Made by a program: the position numbers and the translations under genes. Below, piece after piece: positions 19,094-26,733 of a stretch of 64,000 nucleotides of DNA. Where the stretch lies: assembly GCA_025560025.1 (NCBI GenBank), contig CP048485.1, positions 1,364,001 through 1,428,000 of the forward strand, given 5' to 3'. The DNA comes from Agrobacterium tumefaciens (GTDB taxonomy: Bacteria; Pseudomonadota; Alphaproteobacteria; Rhizobiales; Rhizobiaceae). How positions within the stretch are numbered: the stretch's first letter is position 1; the number at the start of each line of letters is the position of its first letter. The notes under the pieces were generated by a model. That model saw nothing but the letters and a program-made list of their open reading frames with translations. It was not told where the DNA came from and did no database searches.

Positions 19094-19765
19094 TCAGAAA
19101 ACGAATTCGGCCGCCTTGGCGAAACCCGGCAGGGGCTTGACCGAAGCATTGAAGGAGGTCACGGCCGACGTGCTGTTGCCGTCGCGGCGATAGACGGTGG
19201 CCTTTGCCGCATTGCCATATCCGACAACGACAACCAGACGTCCGCCGTCACGCAGCTGGTCGGTCAGCGCCGCCGGCACTTCCTCGACCGAACCGTTGAC
19301 GAAAACGAGATCATAGGGCGCTTCGCCCGCATAACCCTTTTCGAGATCGCCGGTGACAACAGCAACATTGTCATATCCGAGCGAAGCCAGCGTCTCGGTG
19401 GCCTGTGCCGCCAGAGCCTCATCGCTTTCGAGAGAAACCACCGAACCGGCGATCTGCGAAAGGATCGCGGCCGCATAACCGGCGCCACCGCCGACTTCCA
19501 GCACGACGTCTTCCTTGGACACGGCAGCAAGCTGAAGAAGCTTTGCCAGTGGCGAAGCCTTCATCACGTAACGGGCCGGGAGGCCGTCCCGGGCGGGACA
19601 GATCTGCAGATCTTCGTCCGCATAGGCAATCTGCCGCACGCCCGCCGGCACGAAAGCCTCGCGCGGCACGCTCAAAAACGCCTTCAGCACCGAATGTGAC
19701 GTCACGTCGGTCGTGCGCAACTGGCTATCGACCATATTGGCGCGTGCGGTTTCGAAATCCATCAT
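19094..19765 (-). CDS. pcm: Protein-L-isoaspartate O-methyltransferase family protein
   Basis: A 223-residue SAM-dependent methyltransferase. Family members methylate isoaspartyl residues so that damaged proteins can be repaired. The SAM-binding motif I is visible as VLEVGGGAGYAAAILSQ, followed by motif II-like VVSLESDEALA and the strand YDLVFVNGSVEEVP. The N-terminus (FETARANMVDSQLRT) is the form common in alphaproteobacteria, which differs from the E. coli enzyme, so true isoaspartate activity is inferred. GAGG about 10 bases upstream supports the start. Confidence 0.85.
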   Translation of the reverse strand: MMDFETARANMVDSQLRTTDVTSHSVLKAFLSVPREAFVPAGVRQIAYADEDLQICPARDGLPARYVMKASPLAKLLQLAAVSKEDVVLEVGGGAGYAAAILSQIAGSVVSLESDEALAAQATETLASLGYDNVAVVTGDLEKGYAGEAPYDLVFVNGSVEEVPAALTDQLRDGGRLVVVVGYGNAAKATVYRRDGNSTSAVTSFNASVKPLPGFAKAAEFVF

Positions 19766-20084
19766 ATCGTTATCGCCTCAATTTCGCGGATGCCGGTCGG
19801 GAAGCCTCGGCTCCAAAAGCTCAAAACGGCACGGGTCTCCCCTCGCCTTTGGATAACCTCATAATTGCCCAAGCCTGCGCTTTCAAGCGCGGTGAGCGGG
19901 ATAAAGCGAAGTGGCGGGGATTTTTAGGGCAGCAGGAACGGGAATGACCGCAACTAAGATGCAACAAGGTCAAGACAACAGGCTCTGTTGGTGAGAGTTC
20001 GGGAGGCTAAACCCGAAATTCGAAAAATCGGCCTTCATACGAGCTGCCGAATCCGAGGCGTCCAAGATGCGTTCGGCAGGCACT
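19766..20084. other. Intergenic stretch upstream of pcm
   Basis: About 320 bases with no gene, repeat or terminator I can support. It contains the promoter side of pcm, and its far end abuts the stop codon of a small membrane-protein gene on the same strand. Confidence 0.4.
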
Positions 20085-20222
20085 TTACCGTCCGCCGGTT
20101 CCTTTGTCCTTCTTCGCTTGATCGTGATGCCACTTGATGGCGAAGAACATGCCCGTGCCCAGGACGATAACCTTGAGCGGAAAGACGACTATGGGGAACA
20201 AGTCTACCCAATCCAAATCCAT
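20085..20222 (-). CDS. Small single-span membrane protein (45 aa), unrecognised
   Basis: Read from the minus strand this gives MDLDWVDLFPIVVFPLKVIV followed by LGTGMFFAIKWHHDQAKKDKGTGGR: a hydrophobic helix at about residues 8-29 and then a positively charged, His-containing tail, consistent with one inner-membrane span with the tail inside. The composition is that of a real membrane protein, not of a frame shadow. A second ATG lies directly upstream (20225). The ribosome-binding site is weak (GGAAAT). I do not recognise the family. It lies 360 bases from tRNA-Cys. Confidence 0.6.
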   Translation of the reverse strand: MDLDWVDLFPIVVFPLKVIVLGTGMFFAIKWHHDQAKKDKGTGGR

Positions 20223-20225
20223 CAT

Positions 20226-20586
20226 TTCGAATATTTCCAAGCTGTTACGCGACACTATCGATATGATGAGCGCTACCTCAAAACGGATGCTTCAACAACT
20301 TCAATTCAGGCGCTCATGCAGTGCCTTTTTGACGCAGCCCAATCGACTCGTTTCGTCTGGAGCTCGTGTTCATGCTACAGCGAGACGAATTGTTGTCATG
20401 GAAACGATACGGCCGATGCCTTCGATTCTGCTGCGGCATGCCTCAGCCCATGTCGCAAGGCTTCGTCGTGGGCAAAGGAGACTGTCCGAAAATCAGGGGG
20501 GATCTGCATGCAACAAGCTGCCCCGTCAAAGCGCTATCGTAAAAAGAGCTTTTTGACTGCAAGTATTCGATTATCGGTGAAATTGT
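20226..20586. other. Intergenic stretch before tRNA-Cys
   Basis: About 360 bases with overlapping short frames on the plus strand but no ribosome-binding site, domain or membrane pattern that supports a protein. No integrase or attachment-site duplication was seen next to the tRNA. Confidence 0.4.
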
Positions 20587-20660
20587 TGGAGGCCTCGCCC
20601 GGAATTGAACCGGGGTACAAGGATTTGCAGTCCTCTGCGTCACCACTCCGCCACGAGGCC
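20587..20660 (-). tRNA. tRNA-Cys (GCA anticodon)
   Basis: On the minus strand the sequence begins GGCCTCGTGG and ends CGAGGCC-T-CCA, so the 7-bp acceptor stem pairs perfectly and the CCA end is encoded. The anticodon stem-loop AGGACTGCAAATCCT places GCA in the loop. The T-arm CCCGG-TTCAATT-CCGGG is standard. The length of 74 bases including CCA fits tRNA-Cys. Confidence 0.97.
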
Positions 20661-20838
20661 TCACACGCTCTTTAATCTGAGCGATGGCGGGCATTTAGAA
20701 CGAATCCATTTTGGGCGCAAGAGGGTTCGCTGCGAATGTGGTGTTTTTTCGGGCCTGATGGAGCAGGCACCGTCCGCTGCGCTCTAAGCCATTCGAATTC
20801 CGTGTTTTTTTGTATCTTCCTCAAATTGCGGAAGAAAC

Positions 20839-20877
20839 AACGCCCGCATTCGGCGCATTTGCGTCGGTGCGGGCGTT
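20839..20877 (-). terminator. Rho-independent terminator of the DUF3309 gene
   Basis: AACGCCCGCA (20839-20848) pairs with TGCGGGCGTT (20868-20877). On the minus strand the stem is followed by GTTTCTTCC. It begins 24 bases after the stop codon of the DUF3309 small protein. Confidence 0.75.
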
Positions 20878-20900
20878 TGCTGCATCTTCAATGCTTTCGG

Positions 20901-21053
20901 TCAAATACGCCCAAGCAAAACCAGGATCAGGACGATGACCAGAACCAGCCCGAGGCCACCCGACGGACCATAGCCGTAATTGTGGTAACCCCAGCTTGGC
21001 AGAGCGCCGATCAGGAAAAGAATGAGCAGGATAACGAGGATGGTGCCGATCAT
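20901..21053 (-). CDS. DUF3309 small membrane protein (50 aa)
   Basis: Two hydrophobic segments, MIGTILVILLILFLIGALPSW and LGLVLVIVLILVLLGRI, are joined by a Gly/Tyr-rich turn (GYHNYGYGPSGG). This is the DUF3309 pattern found as tiny orphan membrane proteins across Proteobacteria; the function is unknown. GGAGG seven bases before the ATG at 21053 fixes the start. A GGAAC-N17-CATT promoter-like pair upstream (21093-21118) fits the relaxed RpoE2/EcfG consensus, suggesting stress control, and a terminator follows the gene. Confidence 0.88.
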   Translation of the reverse strand: MIGTILVILLILFLIGALPSWGYHNYGYGPSGGLGLVLVIVLILVLLGRI

Positions 21054-21092
21054 GTATAATCCTCCACTATTGGCATGTGTTCTGACTGCTTT

Positions 21093-21118
21093 AATGGCGC
21101 AGGAAGCCAAAAGGTTCC
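21093..21118 (-). promoter_or_regulatory. Possible EcfG/RpoE2-type promoter of the DUF3309 gene
   Basis: On the minus strand GGAAC (21118-21114) is separated by 17 bases from CATT (21096-21093). The consensus known for the rhizobial general-stress sigma factor is GGAAC with TT at a spacing of 18-19, which this meets, although the usual -10 form is CGTT. The ATG lies about 40 bases further on. Confidence 0.4.
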
Positions 21119-21599
21119 TTTGCTTTGCCCGCGGCAACATGGATCAAAACGGGCATCACCTTCCGTTTCAACGGCTTAAAGCGTCATTGCGGAACGCCCG
21201 GTCCCATCGCGGCGAAATTATTTGCCGGATAAGAAGACCGGACACGGGGGGCCACGGCGCTGCGGCGCGTCGCGCCATGCACGGAGCCGGTCCGGCGTTC
21301 GACCATGGTAGCTATTTATTCGAGGTAATTTCTCGGTCTATGTATATTAGCAATCACTCGTCATAATTGTTGAAGTCACCCGACCCCTGAAACTGGCGGG
21401 AGGACGGAGAGGCCTGGTATCACTGGCAGTGCGCCAGGCCTCCCCCGCAGACTTTCACTCCCCCGGCATTCACTCCTCTGCCGGTAGTCGTTTCCCCCGC
21501 AGGCACACGGACATTTTACCGACGGCGCCGCCGGCAGCTCTTGCCTTGGCTCTTTCTCTCCGGCTAGACCCCGGACCGGGAGGAAGAAACGAGAATCAT
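21119..21599. other. Intergenic stretch with a long hairpin upstream of a 34-aa gene
   Basis: About 480 bases without a supported gene. A long imperfect hairpin runs from GAGGCCTGG (21409-21417) to CCAGGCCTC (21434-21442), with an inner CACT-GGC-AGTG stem. It has no T-tail. It could be a leader structure for the small gene at 21600 or part of a small RNA; no known RNA family is recognised. Confidence 0.4.
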
Positions 21600-21704
21600 A
21601 TGTCCGGTTTTGCGAACCTCATCCCGCTTTTCATCTTCGGCCTCCTCGTCTACTTTTTCTTTCGCTGGGTCGCGCGCGACATTCAGGATCCGAAGAGCAA
21701 ATAA
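21600..21704 (+). CDS. Small single-span membrane protein (34 aa)
   Basis: MSGFANLIPLFIFGLLVYFF continues FRWVARDIQDPKSK: one helix (residues 6-24) and a short charged tail. GGGAGGAAG lies about 13 bases before the ATG. I do not recognise the family, but the hydrophobic pattern, ribosome-binding site and position within a run of small membrane-protein genes argue that it is real. Confidence 0.65.
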   Translation: MSGFANLIPLFIFGLLVYFFFRWVARDIQDPKSK

Positions 21705-21739
21705 TCGGAGAAAAATAATCTCCGTCCCCTTGTCCGCCG

Positions 21740-21764
21740 GGAACCGCCGCGCCTCCACATCGTT
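21740..21764 (+). promoter_or_regulatory. EcfG/RpoE2-type promoter of the lipoprotein gene
   Basis: GGAAC (21740-21744), 16 bases, CGTT (21761-21764): an exact match to the promoter consensus known for the alphaproteobacterial general-stress sigma factor. The ATG lies 27 bases after the -10 element, a sensible leader length. Confidence 0.75.
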
Positions 21765-21790
21765 TTCACAGACGCACTTCGGAGGACAGG

Positions 21791-22096
21791 ATGAAGACGC
21801 TCGTATCATCGGCCACTATCGCGCTCGCACTGGCACTTACCGGATGCACCACAGCCGGACCGGGGGGCTATGTCGGCCCCGCGCCCTATGTCGAACCCAT
21901 CCCCGGCAGCATCATCTACCGAGGCCAGCCACGCACCAAGTTGACCAAATCGCCGATCGGCAGCACGTTCAGCCATGAATTCCGTATCGACGGCAGCACG
22001 AGGGCGGTGGAAACCTACCGCATCGCGCCGGATCGCTCGCTGGAACTCATCGACCGGCGCATCATTCGCGACTGGCTGTTCGGGCGCGACGACTGA
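21791..22096 (+). CDS. Small lipoprotein, function unknown
   Basis: A 101-residue protein with a type II signal peptide: MKTLVSSATIALALALTGC, with lipobox LTGC and the cysteine at residue 19. The mature part has a Gly/Pro-rich linker and a compact domain (TKSPIGSTFSHEFRIDGSTR ... YRIAPDRSLELIDRRIIRDW). I do not recognise a named family. GGAGGACAGG lies just before the ATG, and a perfect EcfG-type promoter lies upstream, so it is probably an envelope protein of the general stress response. Confidence 0.85.
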   Translation: MKTLVSSATIALALALTGCTTAGPGGYVGPAPYVEPIPGSIIYRGQPRTKLTKSPIGSTFSHEFRIDGSTRAVETYRIAPDRSLELIDRRIIRDWLFGRDD

Positions 22097-22190
22097 CCGC
22101 ACCGCAACGGTGAGAAACCGCCCTGCAACGGGATTGCACATCCTGACCGCTTCGTTTAGAGCCGGGCGCAACAACCAATACGGATAAGCG

Positions 22191-22436
22191 ATGAACACGC
22201 GCTGGCAAAAACCCGTCCTGATCGCGTTCGAAACGCCGGGCGATTATACGAGCATCGAAACCACACAGGCGGCTTCCTGGGCGCTGATCGAGGATTGGCC
22301 GATAGAGGATGGTGATGCGCTGGACAAGGCGCTGCTGGTCTGCGCCGCCGTCGACGCCGGCAAGAAAAAGCCGGAAGATGCGCGCAAGGCCTTCATCGCC
22401 GCCGCAATCGAGGCAGGCCTCGATTTCAAGGGGTGA
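22191..22436 (+). CDS. DUF982 protein
   Basis: An 81-residue soluble protein with the DUF982 pattern: PVLIAFETPGDYTSIETTQAASWALIEDWP, then GDALDKALLVCAAVDAGKKKPEDARKAFIAAAIEAGL. This family is expanded in Rhizobiaceae, often in many copies per genome, and has no known function. It stands 94 bases after the lipoprotein gene, on the same strand. An imperfect promoter-like pair upstream was not strong enough to call. Confidence 0.88.
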   Translation: MNTRWQKPVLIAFETPGDYTSIETTQAASWALIEDWPIEDGDALDKALLVCAAVDAGKKKPEDARKAFIAAAIEAGLDFKG

Positions 22437-22540
22437 CGATGCGAGGATCGTTTAACCGCAAGGTGACAAACGTGTCGCGCCACGCGAAAATTCAAGACAA
22501 CGGATTTGATCGGTCAAAATAGATGGAAGCGTCCGGAAAC

Positions 22541-22630
22541 ATGAAAAAAGCCCTGTTCATCTTTCTTCTGTCCTGCCTGGCAATCGGCCTTCTCGGCCAC
22601 CTCGTCGTGGCCTTCGTCGTCACCGGCTGA
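22541..22630 (+). CDS. Tiny membrane peptide (29 aa)
   Basis: MKKALFIFLLSCLAIGLLGH continues LVVAFVVTG: a lysine-rich start and a nearly continuous hydrophobic helix, ending two residues after the helix. An in-frame ATG at 22523 would add six residues. No strong ribosome-binding site is seen. Its composition fits a small membrane protein, but it could also be a leader or a chance frame. Confidence 0.45.
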   Translation: MKKALFIFLLSCLAIGLLGHLVVAFVVTG

Positions 22631-22704
22631 AGCCGCCAAGGAGCACCCGCCGCCACGCGCAAGGACGGCGTGTTAAAAATTCCTAAATTTCATTCTTCTG
22701 TTAT

Positions 22705-22729
22705 GGAACCGCGATAACTCTTTTCCGTT
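22705..22729 (+). promoter_or_regulatory. EcfG/RpoE2-type promoter of a 29-aa gene
   Basis: GGAAC (22705-22709), 16 bases, CGTT (22726-22729), an exact consensus match, 30 bases before the ATG at 22759. Confidence 0.78.
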
Positions 22730-22758
22730 CTCTTTTCGATGAAACAAGGAGGATTGAA

Positions 22759-22848
22759 ATGCGTGACGGATTGAATGGTTTTCTCGAAATCTCGATGCTC
22801 GGCTTCGTGGTCGCAACCTGCCTTTTCATGGTCAACCTGCCGATCTGA
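22759..22848 (+). CDS. Tiny membrane peptide (29 aa) behind a stress promoter
   Basis: MRDGLNGFLEISMLGFVVAT continues CLFMVNLPI. One hydrophobic helix covers residues 9-27. A near-perfect ribosome-binding site (AAGGAGGATTGAA-ATG) precedes it, and an exact EcfG-type promoter lies at the right distance. A terminator follows 56 bases after the stop codon. These signals together make it a convincing gene in spite of its size. Family and function are unknown. Confidence 0.75.
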   Translation: MRDGLNGFLEISMLGFVVATCLFMVNLPI

Positions 22849-22903
22849 CACGGCTTACCAATCATGTCCCTGAAGGACCGGCGGCTTGAATGCCGGGATA
22901 AGA

Positions 22904-22936
22904 AAATGCGGCCTTTCGGGCCGCATTTCTTTTTTT
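22904..22936. terminator. Bidirectional Rho-independent terminator
   Basis: AAATGCGGCC (22904-22913) pairs with GGCCGCATTT (22919-22928), followed on the plus strand by CTTTTTTTT; on the minus strand the stem continues into TTCTTATC. It serves the 29-aa gene on the left and the convergent wrbA on the right. Confidence 0.9.
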
Positions 22937-22949
22937 CAGCAATTCAGGC

Positions 22950-23549
22950 TCAGGCCGAAAGCTTGGCGGCGAGCTTGGCGACATGCGCGCCCTGGAAGCG
23001 CGCGCCTTCGAGCTCGATCTGCGAAGGCTGGCGCGATCCGTCACCATCGGTAATGGTGGAGGCGCCATAAGGCGAACCGCCCTTGATTTCATCGACACCC
23101 ATCTGGCCCTGGAAAGCATAGGGCAGACCGGCAACGGCCATGCCGTGGTGCAGGAAGGTGGGAAGGAAACCGAGGATGGTGGATTCCTGGCCGCCATGCT
23201 GCGTGGCGGACGAGGTAAAGGCGGCGCCCACCTTGCCGACCAGCTTTCCACTGAACCACAGGCCGCCCGTCTGATCCCAGAAATTGCGCATCTGCGAGGC
23301 GACCGTGCCGAAACGCGTGCCGGCGCCAACGATGATGGCGTCATAATCGGCCAGCTCGTCGACCGTTGCGATCGGGGCTGCCTGATCCAGCTTGAAATGG
23401 GAGGACTTGGCGACTTCTTCCGGCACCAGTTCCGGAACGCGCTTGACGACGACGTCAGCGCCTGTCGATTTCGCACCTTCCGCGACAGCATAGGCCATTG
23501 TCTCGATATGACCGTAAGAAGAATAATAGAGTACCAGAACCTTCGTCAT
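22950..23549 (-). CDS. wrbA: NAD(P)H:quinone oxidoreductase WrbA
   Basis: A 199-residue FMN flavodoxin-like enzyme that reduces quinones by two electrons, avoiding semiquinone radicals. The FMN phosphate loop is in [14 protein letters not shown] near the N-terminus, and the family blocks [24 protein letters not shown] and [10 protein letters not shown] are intact. The start MTKVLVLYY at 23549 is chosen; upstream frame residues look like leader sequence. It is divergent from the cinA-like gene. Confidence 0.94.
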   Translation of the reverse strand: MTKVLVLYYSSYGHIETMAYAVAEGAKSTGADVVVKRVPELVPEEVAKSSHFKLDQAAPIATVDELADYDAIIVGAGTRFGTVASQMRNFWDQTGGLWFSGKLVGKVGAAFTSSATQHGGQESTILGFLPTFLHHGMAVAGLPYAFQGQMGVDEIKGGSPYGASTITDGDGSRQPSQIELEGARFQGAHVAKLAAKLSA

Positions 23550-23703
23550 TCTCTTCGTTTCCCTTGTTGGAACTGCCTCCGGCGTACCGGCTATAAGTTT
23601 CTTTAAAAACTCGATGATCATCGGCTTTGACCCGTCAAATGTGTGTGGAGAAAAGGTAGCCGATGGGCCTCTCTCCCACCAGTCGGGGATTGGCATACGC
23701 ACT

Positions 23704-23720
23704 GTTCACCATGAGTGAAC
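23704..23720. promoter_or_regulatory. Palindrome between wrbA and the cinA-like gene, candidate operator
   Basis: GTTCAC (23704-23709), five bases, GTGAAC (23715-23720): a perfect 6-5-6 inverted repeat in the divergent region, about 155 bases from wrbA and 93 from the cinA-like gene. The size and symmetry suit a dimeric repressor, but no regulator gene lies nearby to name. Confidence 0.4.
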
Positions 23721-23812
23721 GCAAACTGGCATCGTCAACCATTTCCCGTTTTGCGTTTATTCAAAACCGCTTTGCATTCACGCTGACGCGGCGTTAACGT
23801 CGGGCGAAACAG

Positions 23813-24619
23813 ATGATGAGTGCAACCATGTCCAATCCCTCCTCCTCCCAATCCGTCGTCACCGCCGCCATGCTCGCCATTGGCGACGAATTGCTGTCGG
23901 GCCGCACCAAGGACAAGAATATCGGTCATCTCGCGGATGTCCTCACCATGTCGGGAATTGACCTCAAGGAAGTGCGCATCGTCGCCGATGAGGAGGAGGC
24001 AATCGTCGAGGCGCTGAACGCGTTGCGCAGCCGTTATGATTATGTCTTCACGTCGGGCGGCATCGGCCCGACCCATGATGACATCACCGCGGACGCCGTC
24101 TCAGTCGCATTCGGCCTGCCCTGCGAACACGATGCCGAAGCGCTGCGCCTCCTCGGCGAGATGTACCGCGTCCGCGAGATGGAATTCACCGAAGCGCGCA
24201 AGCGCATGGCGCGCATGCCGAGGGGCGCTGCGCACATTGCCAATCCGGTTTCCGTCGCGCCGGGCTTCGTCATCGGCAATGTCCATGTCATGGCCGGCGT
24301 TCCGCAGGTATTCCAGGCCATGCTCGACAATGTCATGCCGACGCTGCGCACCGGCGCGAAGGTCATGTCGCAGGCGGTTCGTTCGCCCTATGGCGAAGGC
24401 GATATCGGTACACCGCTCACGGCCATCCAGAAGGCGCACCCCGAAACCAGCATCGGCTCCTATCCCAAATATGACGGGCAGCGTTTCTCGACGGAAATCG
24501 TCGTGCGCGCCCGCGACGCCACCGTCCTGAAGGCGGCGGCGGAGGCGGTTACGGCAATGATCGAAACCATCGGCGAGGAAAAAAGGCTGGCCGCCAGCAA
24601 GGGCGACGCAACCGCTTGA
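23813..24619 (+). CDS. CinA-like molybdopterin-binding domain protein
   Basis: A 268-residue protein made only of the MoCF/CinA N-terminal domain: AMLAIGDELLSGRTKDKN, then the Gly-rich TSGGIGPTHDDITADAVS and MAGVPQVFQAMLDNV. Full CinA carries a C-terminal nicotinamide-nucleotide amidase domain that is missing here, so a pyrophosphatase-type role is possible but not shown. Several ATG codons (23813, 23816, 23828) could serve as the start. Confidence 0.85.
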   Translation: MMSATMSNPSSSQSVVTAAMLAIGDELLSGRTKDKNIGHLADVLTMSGIDLKEVRIVADEEEAIVEALNALRSRYDYVFTSGGIGPTHDDITADAVSVAFGLPCEHDAEALRLLGEMYRVREMEFTEARKRMARMPRGAAHIANPVSVAPGFVIGNVHVMAGVPQVFQAMLDNVMPTLRTGAKVMSQAVRSPYGEGDIGTPLTAIQKAHPETSIGSYPKYDGQRFSTEIVVRARDATVLKAAAEAVTAMIETIGEEKRLAASKGDATA

Positions 24620-24693
24620 GACAGAAAAGGCTTGAGACGAAAAGAGTTTGACCAAAATCAAGGTGGCGGCCCGCAAAGGCGGCCACTCTCCCC

Positions 24694-24765
24694 CTAGAGC
24701 ATTTCCAGGAAAAGCGGGGCCGCTTTTCCATCCGGACAATGCGTAAAACAAGATTTAGATCGTTC
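24694..24765. repeat. Rhizobiales intergenic repeat (TAGAGCATTTCCAGGAAAAG type)
   Basis: The stretch starts CTAGAGCATTTCCAGGAAAAG, contains a 10-bp stem (GGAAAAGCGG with CCGCTTTTCC), then CATCCGGACAATGCGTAAAAC. This pattern is one I recognise as a widespread extragenic repeat in Rhizobiales. The element at 52118-52168 shares part of it (ATGCGTAAAAC), and a start like TAGAGCATAATTCC appears at 38640. Confidence 0.75.
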
Positions 24766-24824
24766 CGGCGATTCGAATAGAGGCCGGAAATATCTGAAAC
24801 CGAGATGTCACCGAGGAGAGAGAA

Positions 24825-25670
24825 ATGGGTTACAAAACGATACTGACAGTGGTCGACAATGTTGCGAACACGCAAAAGCTCGGCGAATTCGTGGTGAGCC
24901 TTGCCGACCAGTTTTCCTCGCATGTGATCGGCCTGCATATGGAAACGCTGGCCGCCGTTCCGCTGGTCGCACCGATGGAAATTCCCGACCCCGCCACCGT
25001 GCAGGCGCTGCAGGACGTGGCGCATAAGGAAACCACCGATGTCGGGACACTTTTCGAGCGCACGCTCTCGGCCAATGGCATCTCGCATGAATGGCGCAGC
25101 TTCATCACCTCGGTTGGTTACGCCTCCGCATCGGCGATCGACAGCGCCCGCTGCGCCGATCTCATCGTCGCCCGCCAGAGCAGTTCCTCGGCCCTGTCCG
25201 ACAGCCGCTCGGACATTGACGGTTTTCTCTATGAAAGTGGCCGCCCCGTTCTTCTCGTTCCACATGTGCTGACGGTCGCAAAACCGATCAAACGGGTGCT
25301 CATAGCCTGGAACGGCTCGCGCGAGGCGACACGCGCCACCTTCGATGCCCTGCCCTTCCTGATTGCGGCCGAAAGCGTAGAGATCTTCTCCGTCGATCAG
25401 GCCGAGAGCGAAACGCAATCGTCCGGTCTTGCCGGCACGGAACTGGCCGCCACCCTTGCCCGCCACGGCGTCAACGTCACGGTCACCTCGCAGGAAAAGA
25501 TCGCCGGCGTCTCGCCGCAGGCGGCCATCGAAAACCGCCTGTCCGACCACAGCATCGACCTTCTGGTCATGGGCGCCTATGGCCATTCCCGCTGGTGGGA
25601 ACTGCTGTTTGGCGGCGTGACCCGCACCCTGCTGGATTCCATGACGGCGCTGACGCTGCTGTCGCGTTAA
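24825..25670 (+). CDS. Tandem universal stress protein (UspA family)
   Basis: A 281-residue protein with two Usp domains: an N-terminal degenerate one (MGYKTILTVVDN ... FVVSLADQFSSHVIGLHM) and a C-terminal one that keeps the nucleotide-binding pattern in VMGAYGHSRWWELLFGGVTRTLL. Such proteins bind ATP or other ligands and protect cells under stress. Ribosome-binding site GAGGAGAGAGAA-ATG. The gene stands alone, with repeats on both sides. Confidence 0.92.
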   Translation: MGYKTILTVVDNVANTQKLGEFVVSLADQFSSHVIGLHMETLAAVPLVAPMEIPDPATVQALQDVAHKETTDVGTLFERTLSANGISHEWRSFITSVGYASASAIDSARCADLIVARQSSSSALSDSRSDIDGFLYESGRPVLLVPHVLTVAKPIKRVLIAWNGSREATRATFDALPFLIAAESVEIFSVDQAESETQSSGLAGTELAATLARHGVNVTVTSQEKIAGVSPQAAIENRLSDHSIDLLVMGAYGHSRWWELLFGGVTRTLLDSMTALTLLSR

Positions 25671-25727
25671 AAAACAGGCTCCGTAAGCTCTCTCGGCTTT
25701 ACGCACGAAGCGAGCGGTTCCCGCATA

Positions 25728-25852
25728 TTTCTTCTCCCCGCCGGCGAGAAGTCCGCGGCAGCGGGATGAGGGGGCAAGGGTCGTGAGTTACGGCAACGTT
25801 TCCCCCTCATCCGACCCTTCGGGCCACCTTCTCCCCGATGGGGAGAAGAAAC
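25728..25852. repeat. Long imperfect inverted repeat (rhizobial mosaic element type)
   Basis: The left arm (25728-25774, TTTCTTCTCCCC ... GGGATGAGGGGG) and the right arm (25801-25852, CCCCCTCATCC ... GGGGAGAAGAAAC) are imperfect reverse complements of about 50 bases around a 26-base centre; each arm also carries a small hairpin (CTTCTCCCCG...). It fills the gap between the Usp gene and gpt. It resembles the RIME class of rhizobial intergenic mosaic elements in build, but the exact family is not confirmed. Confidence 0.75.
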
Positions 25853-25970
25853 AAGCCGCAGACTCTCGGTCCATATCAATTGCCCTGCCCTACGCGCAAA
25901 GCTTGCCTTTTTGCCGGTCTTGCGGCTATTAGCCAAAGCCATCGACAATTTTGACCAGATGGTAGACGAC

Positions 25971-26468
25971 ATGTCCCTTCCCGATAAAGCCTTTCCCGTA
26001 TCCTGGGATCAGTTCCACCGCGACGCCCGCGCGCTTGCCTGGCGTCTTGCCGGTCTCGACAAAGAGTTCCGGGCAATCGTCTGTATCACCCGCGGCGGCC
26101 TCGTGCCGGCGGCGATCATTTCCCGCGAACTGAACATCCGCATGATCGATACGGTCTGCATCGCCACCCGCCATGACTATGTCAACCAGGGCGACACGGT
26201 TCTCCTGAAGGGCGTGGCGCCTGAACTGATGGCCGATAGCGGCGAAGGCGTGCTTGTGGTGGACGATTTGACCGATACCGGCAAGACGGCGCTGGAAGTG
26301 CGCGAAATGTTGCCGAAGGCGCATTTCGCCTGTGTCTACGCCAAGCCGAAGGGCGTGCCGACCATCGACACTTTTGTCACCGAAGTCAGCCAGGACACCT
26401 GGATTTATTTCCCCTGGGACATGGGCTTCACCTATCAGGAGCCGATCGCCAAGGGATCGCGCGGCTGA
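25971..26468 (+). CDS. gpt: Xanthine phosphoribosyltransferase
   Basis: A 165-residue purine salvage enzyme that makes XMP (and GMP) from the base and PRPP. The PRPP loop is intact in [18 protein letters not shown], and the N-terminal strand-loop [19 protein letters not shown] is typical. [22 protein letters not shown] is the common rhizobial N-terminus, which fixes the start at 25971 rather than 25911. A terminator follows. Confidence 0.95.
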   Translation: MSLPDKAFPVSWDQFHRDARALAWRLAGLDKEFRAIVCITRGGLVPAAIISRELNIRMIDTVCIATRHDYVNQGDTVLLKGVAPELMADSGEGVLVVDDLTDTGKTALEVREMLPKAHFACVYAKPKGVPTIDTFVTEVSQDTWIYFPWDMGFTYQEPIAKGSRG

Positions 26469-26499
26469 TCACCCGCGCCACTCAAAAGCAGCCGTGAAA

Positions 26500-26525
26500 A
26501 GCCGTCCCGCCGGGGCGGCTTTTTT
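26500..26525 (+). terminator. Rho-independent terminator of gpt
   Basis: AGCCGTCCC and GGGGCGGCT (one G-U pair) form the stem, followed by TTTTT, 32 bases after the gpt stop codon. Confidence 0.9.
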
Positions 26526-26717
26526 GTGGAGAAATGCCTTTTTGACGACGACAGAAAAACACGGAAAAACCGCAGTGTCGCCTTTATGCCTCACCCCGGA
26601 AATGCGCGGTTTTTGCATTCCGCTGCGGAAACCAGCCTCGCACAAGCTTCAAATTCTCTCGCCAAGTCACTGATTTTTTTGAACGCTTTTGCTTTCCCCG
26701 TTTTCCACAGGCAGTTC

Positions 26718-26733
26718 ACACAATATCTTGTGG
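26718..26733. promoter_or_regulatory. NrdR-box-like site upstream of nrdJ
   Basis: ACACAATATCTTGTGG matches the known NrdR box pattern (ACACWATATNTWGTGT) at all but the last base. It lies 428 bases before nrdJ. NrdR represses ribonucleotide reductase genes in many bacteria. Confidence 0.65.

Noticed and set aside
20067..20675. Overlapping 140-200-codon plus-strand frames running into the tRNA-Cys gene
   Set aside because: They read through a tRNA on the opposite strand and have no coding signals; the small membrane protein on the minus strand explains part of the region better.
20587..20900. Possible integration site at tRNA-Cys
   Set aside because: No duplicated tRNA 3' end, integrase or phage-like gene was seen on either side.
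23710..23797. 28-codon frame MSERKLASSTISRF... in the wrbA/cinA-like gap
   Set aside because: No ribosome-binding site or membrane pattern; its start lies inside the palindrome listed as an operator candidate.
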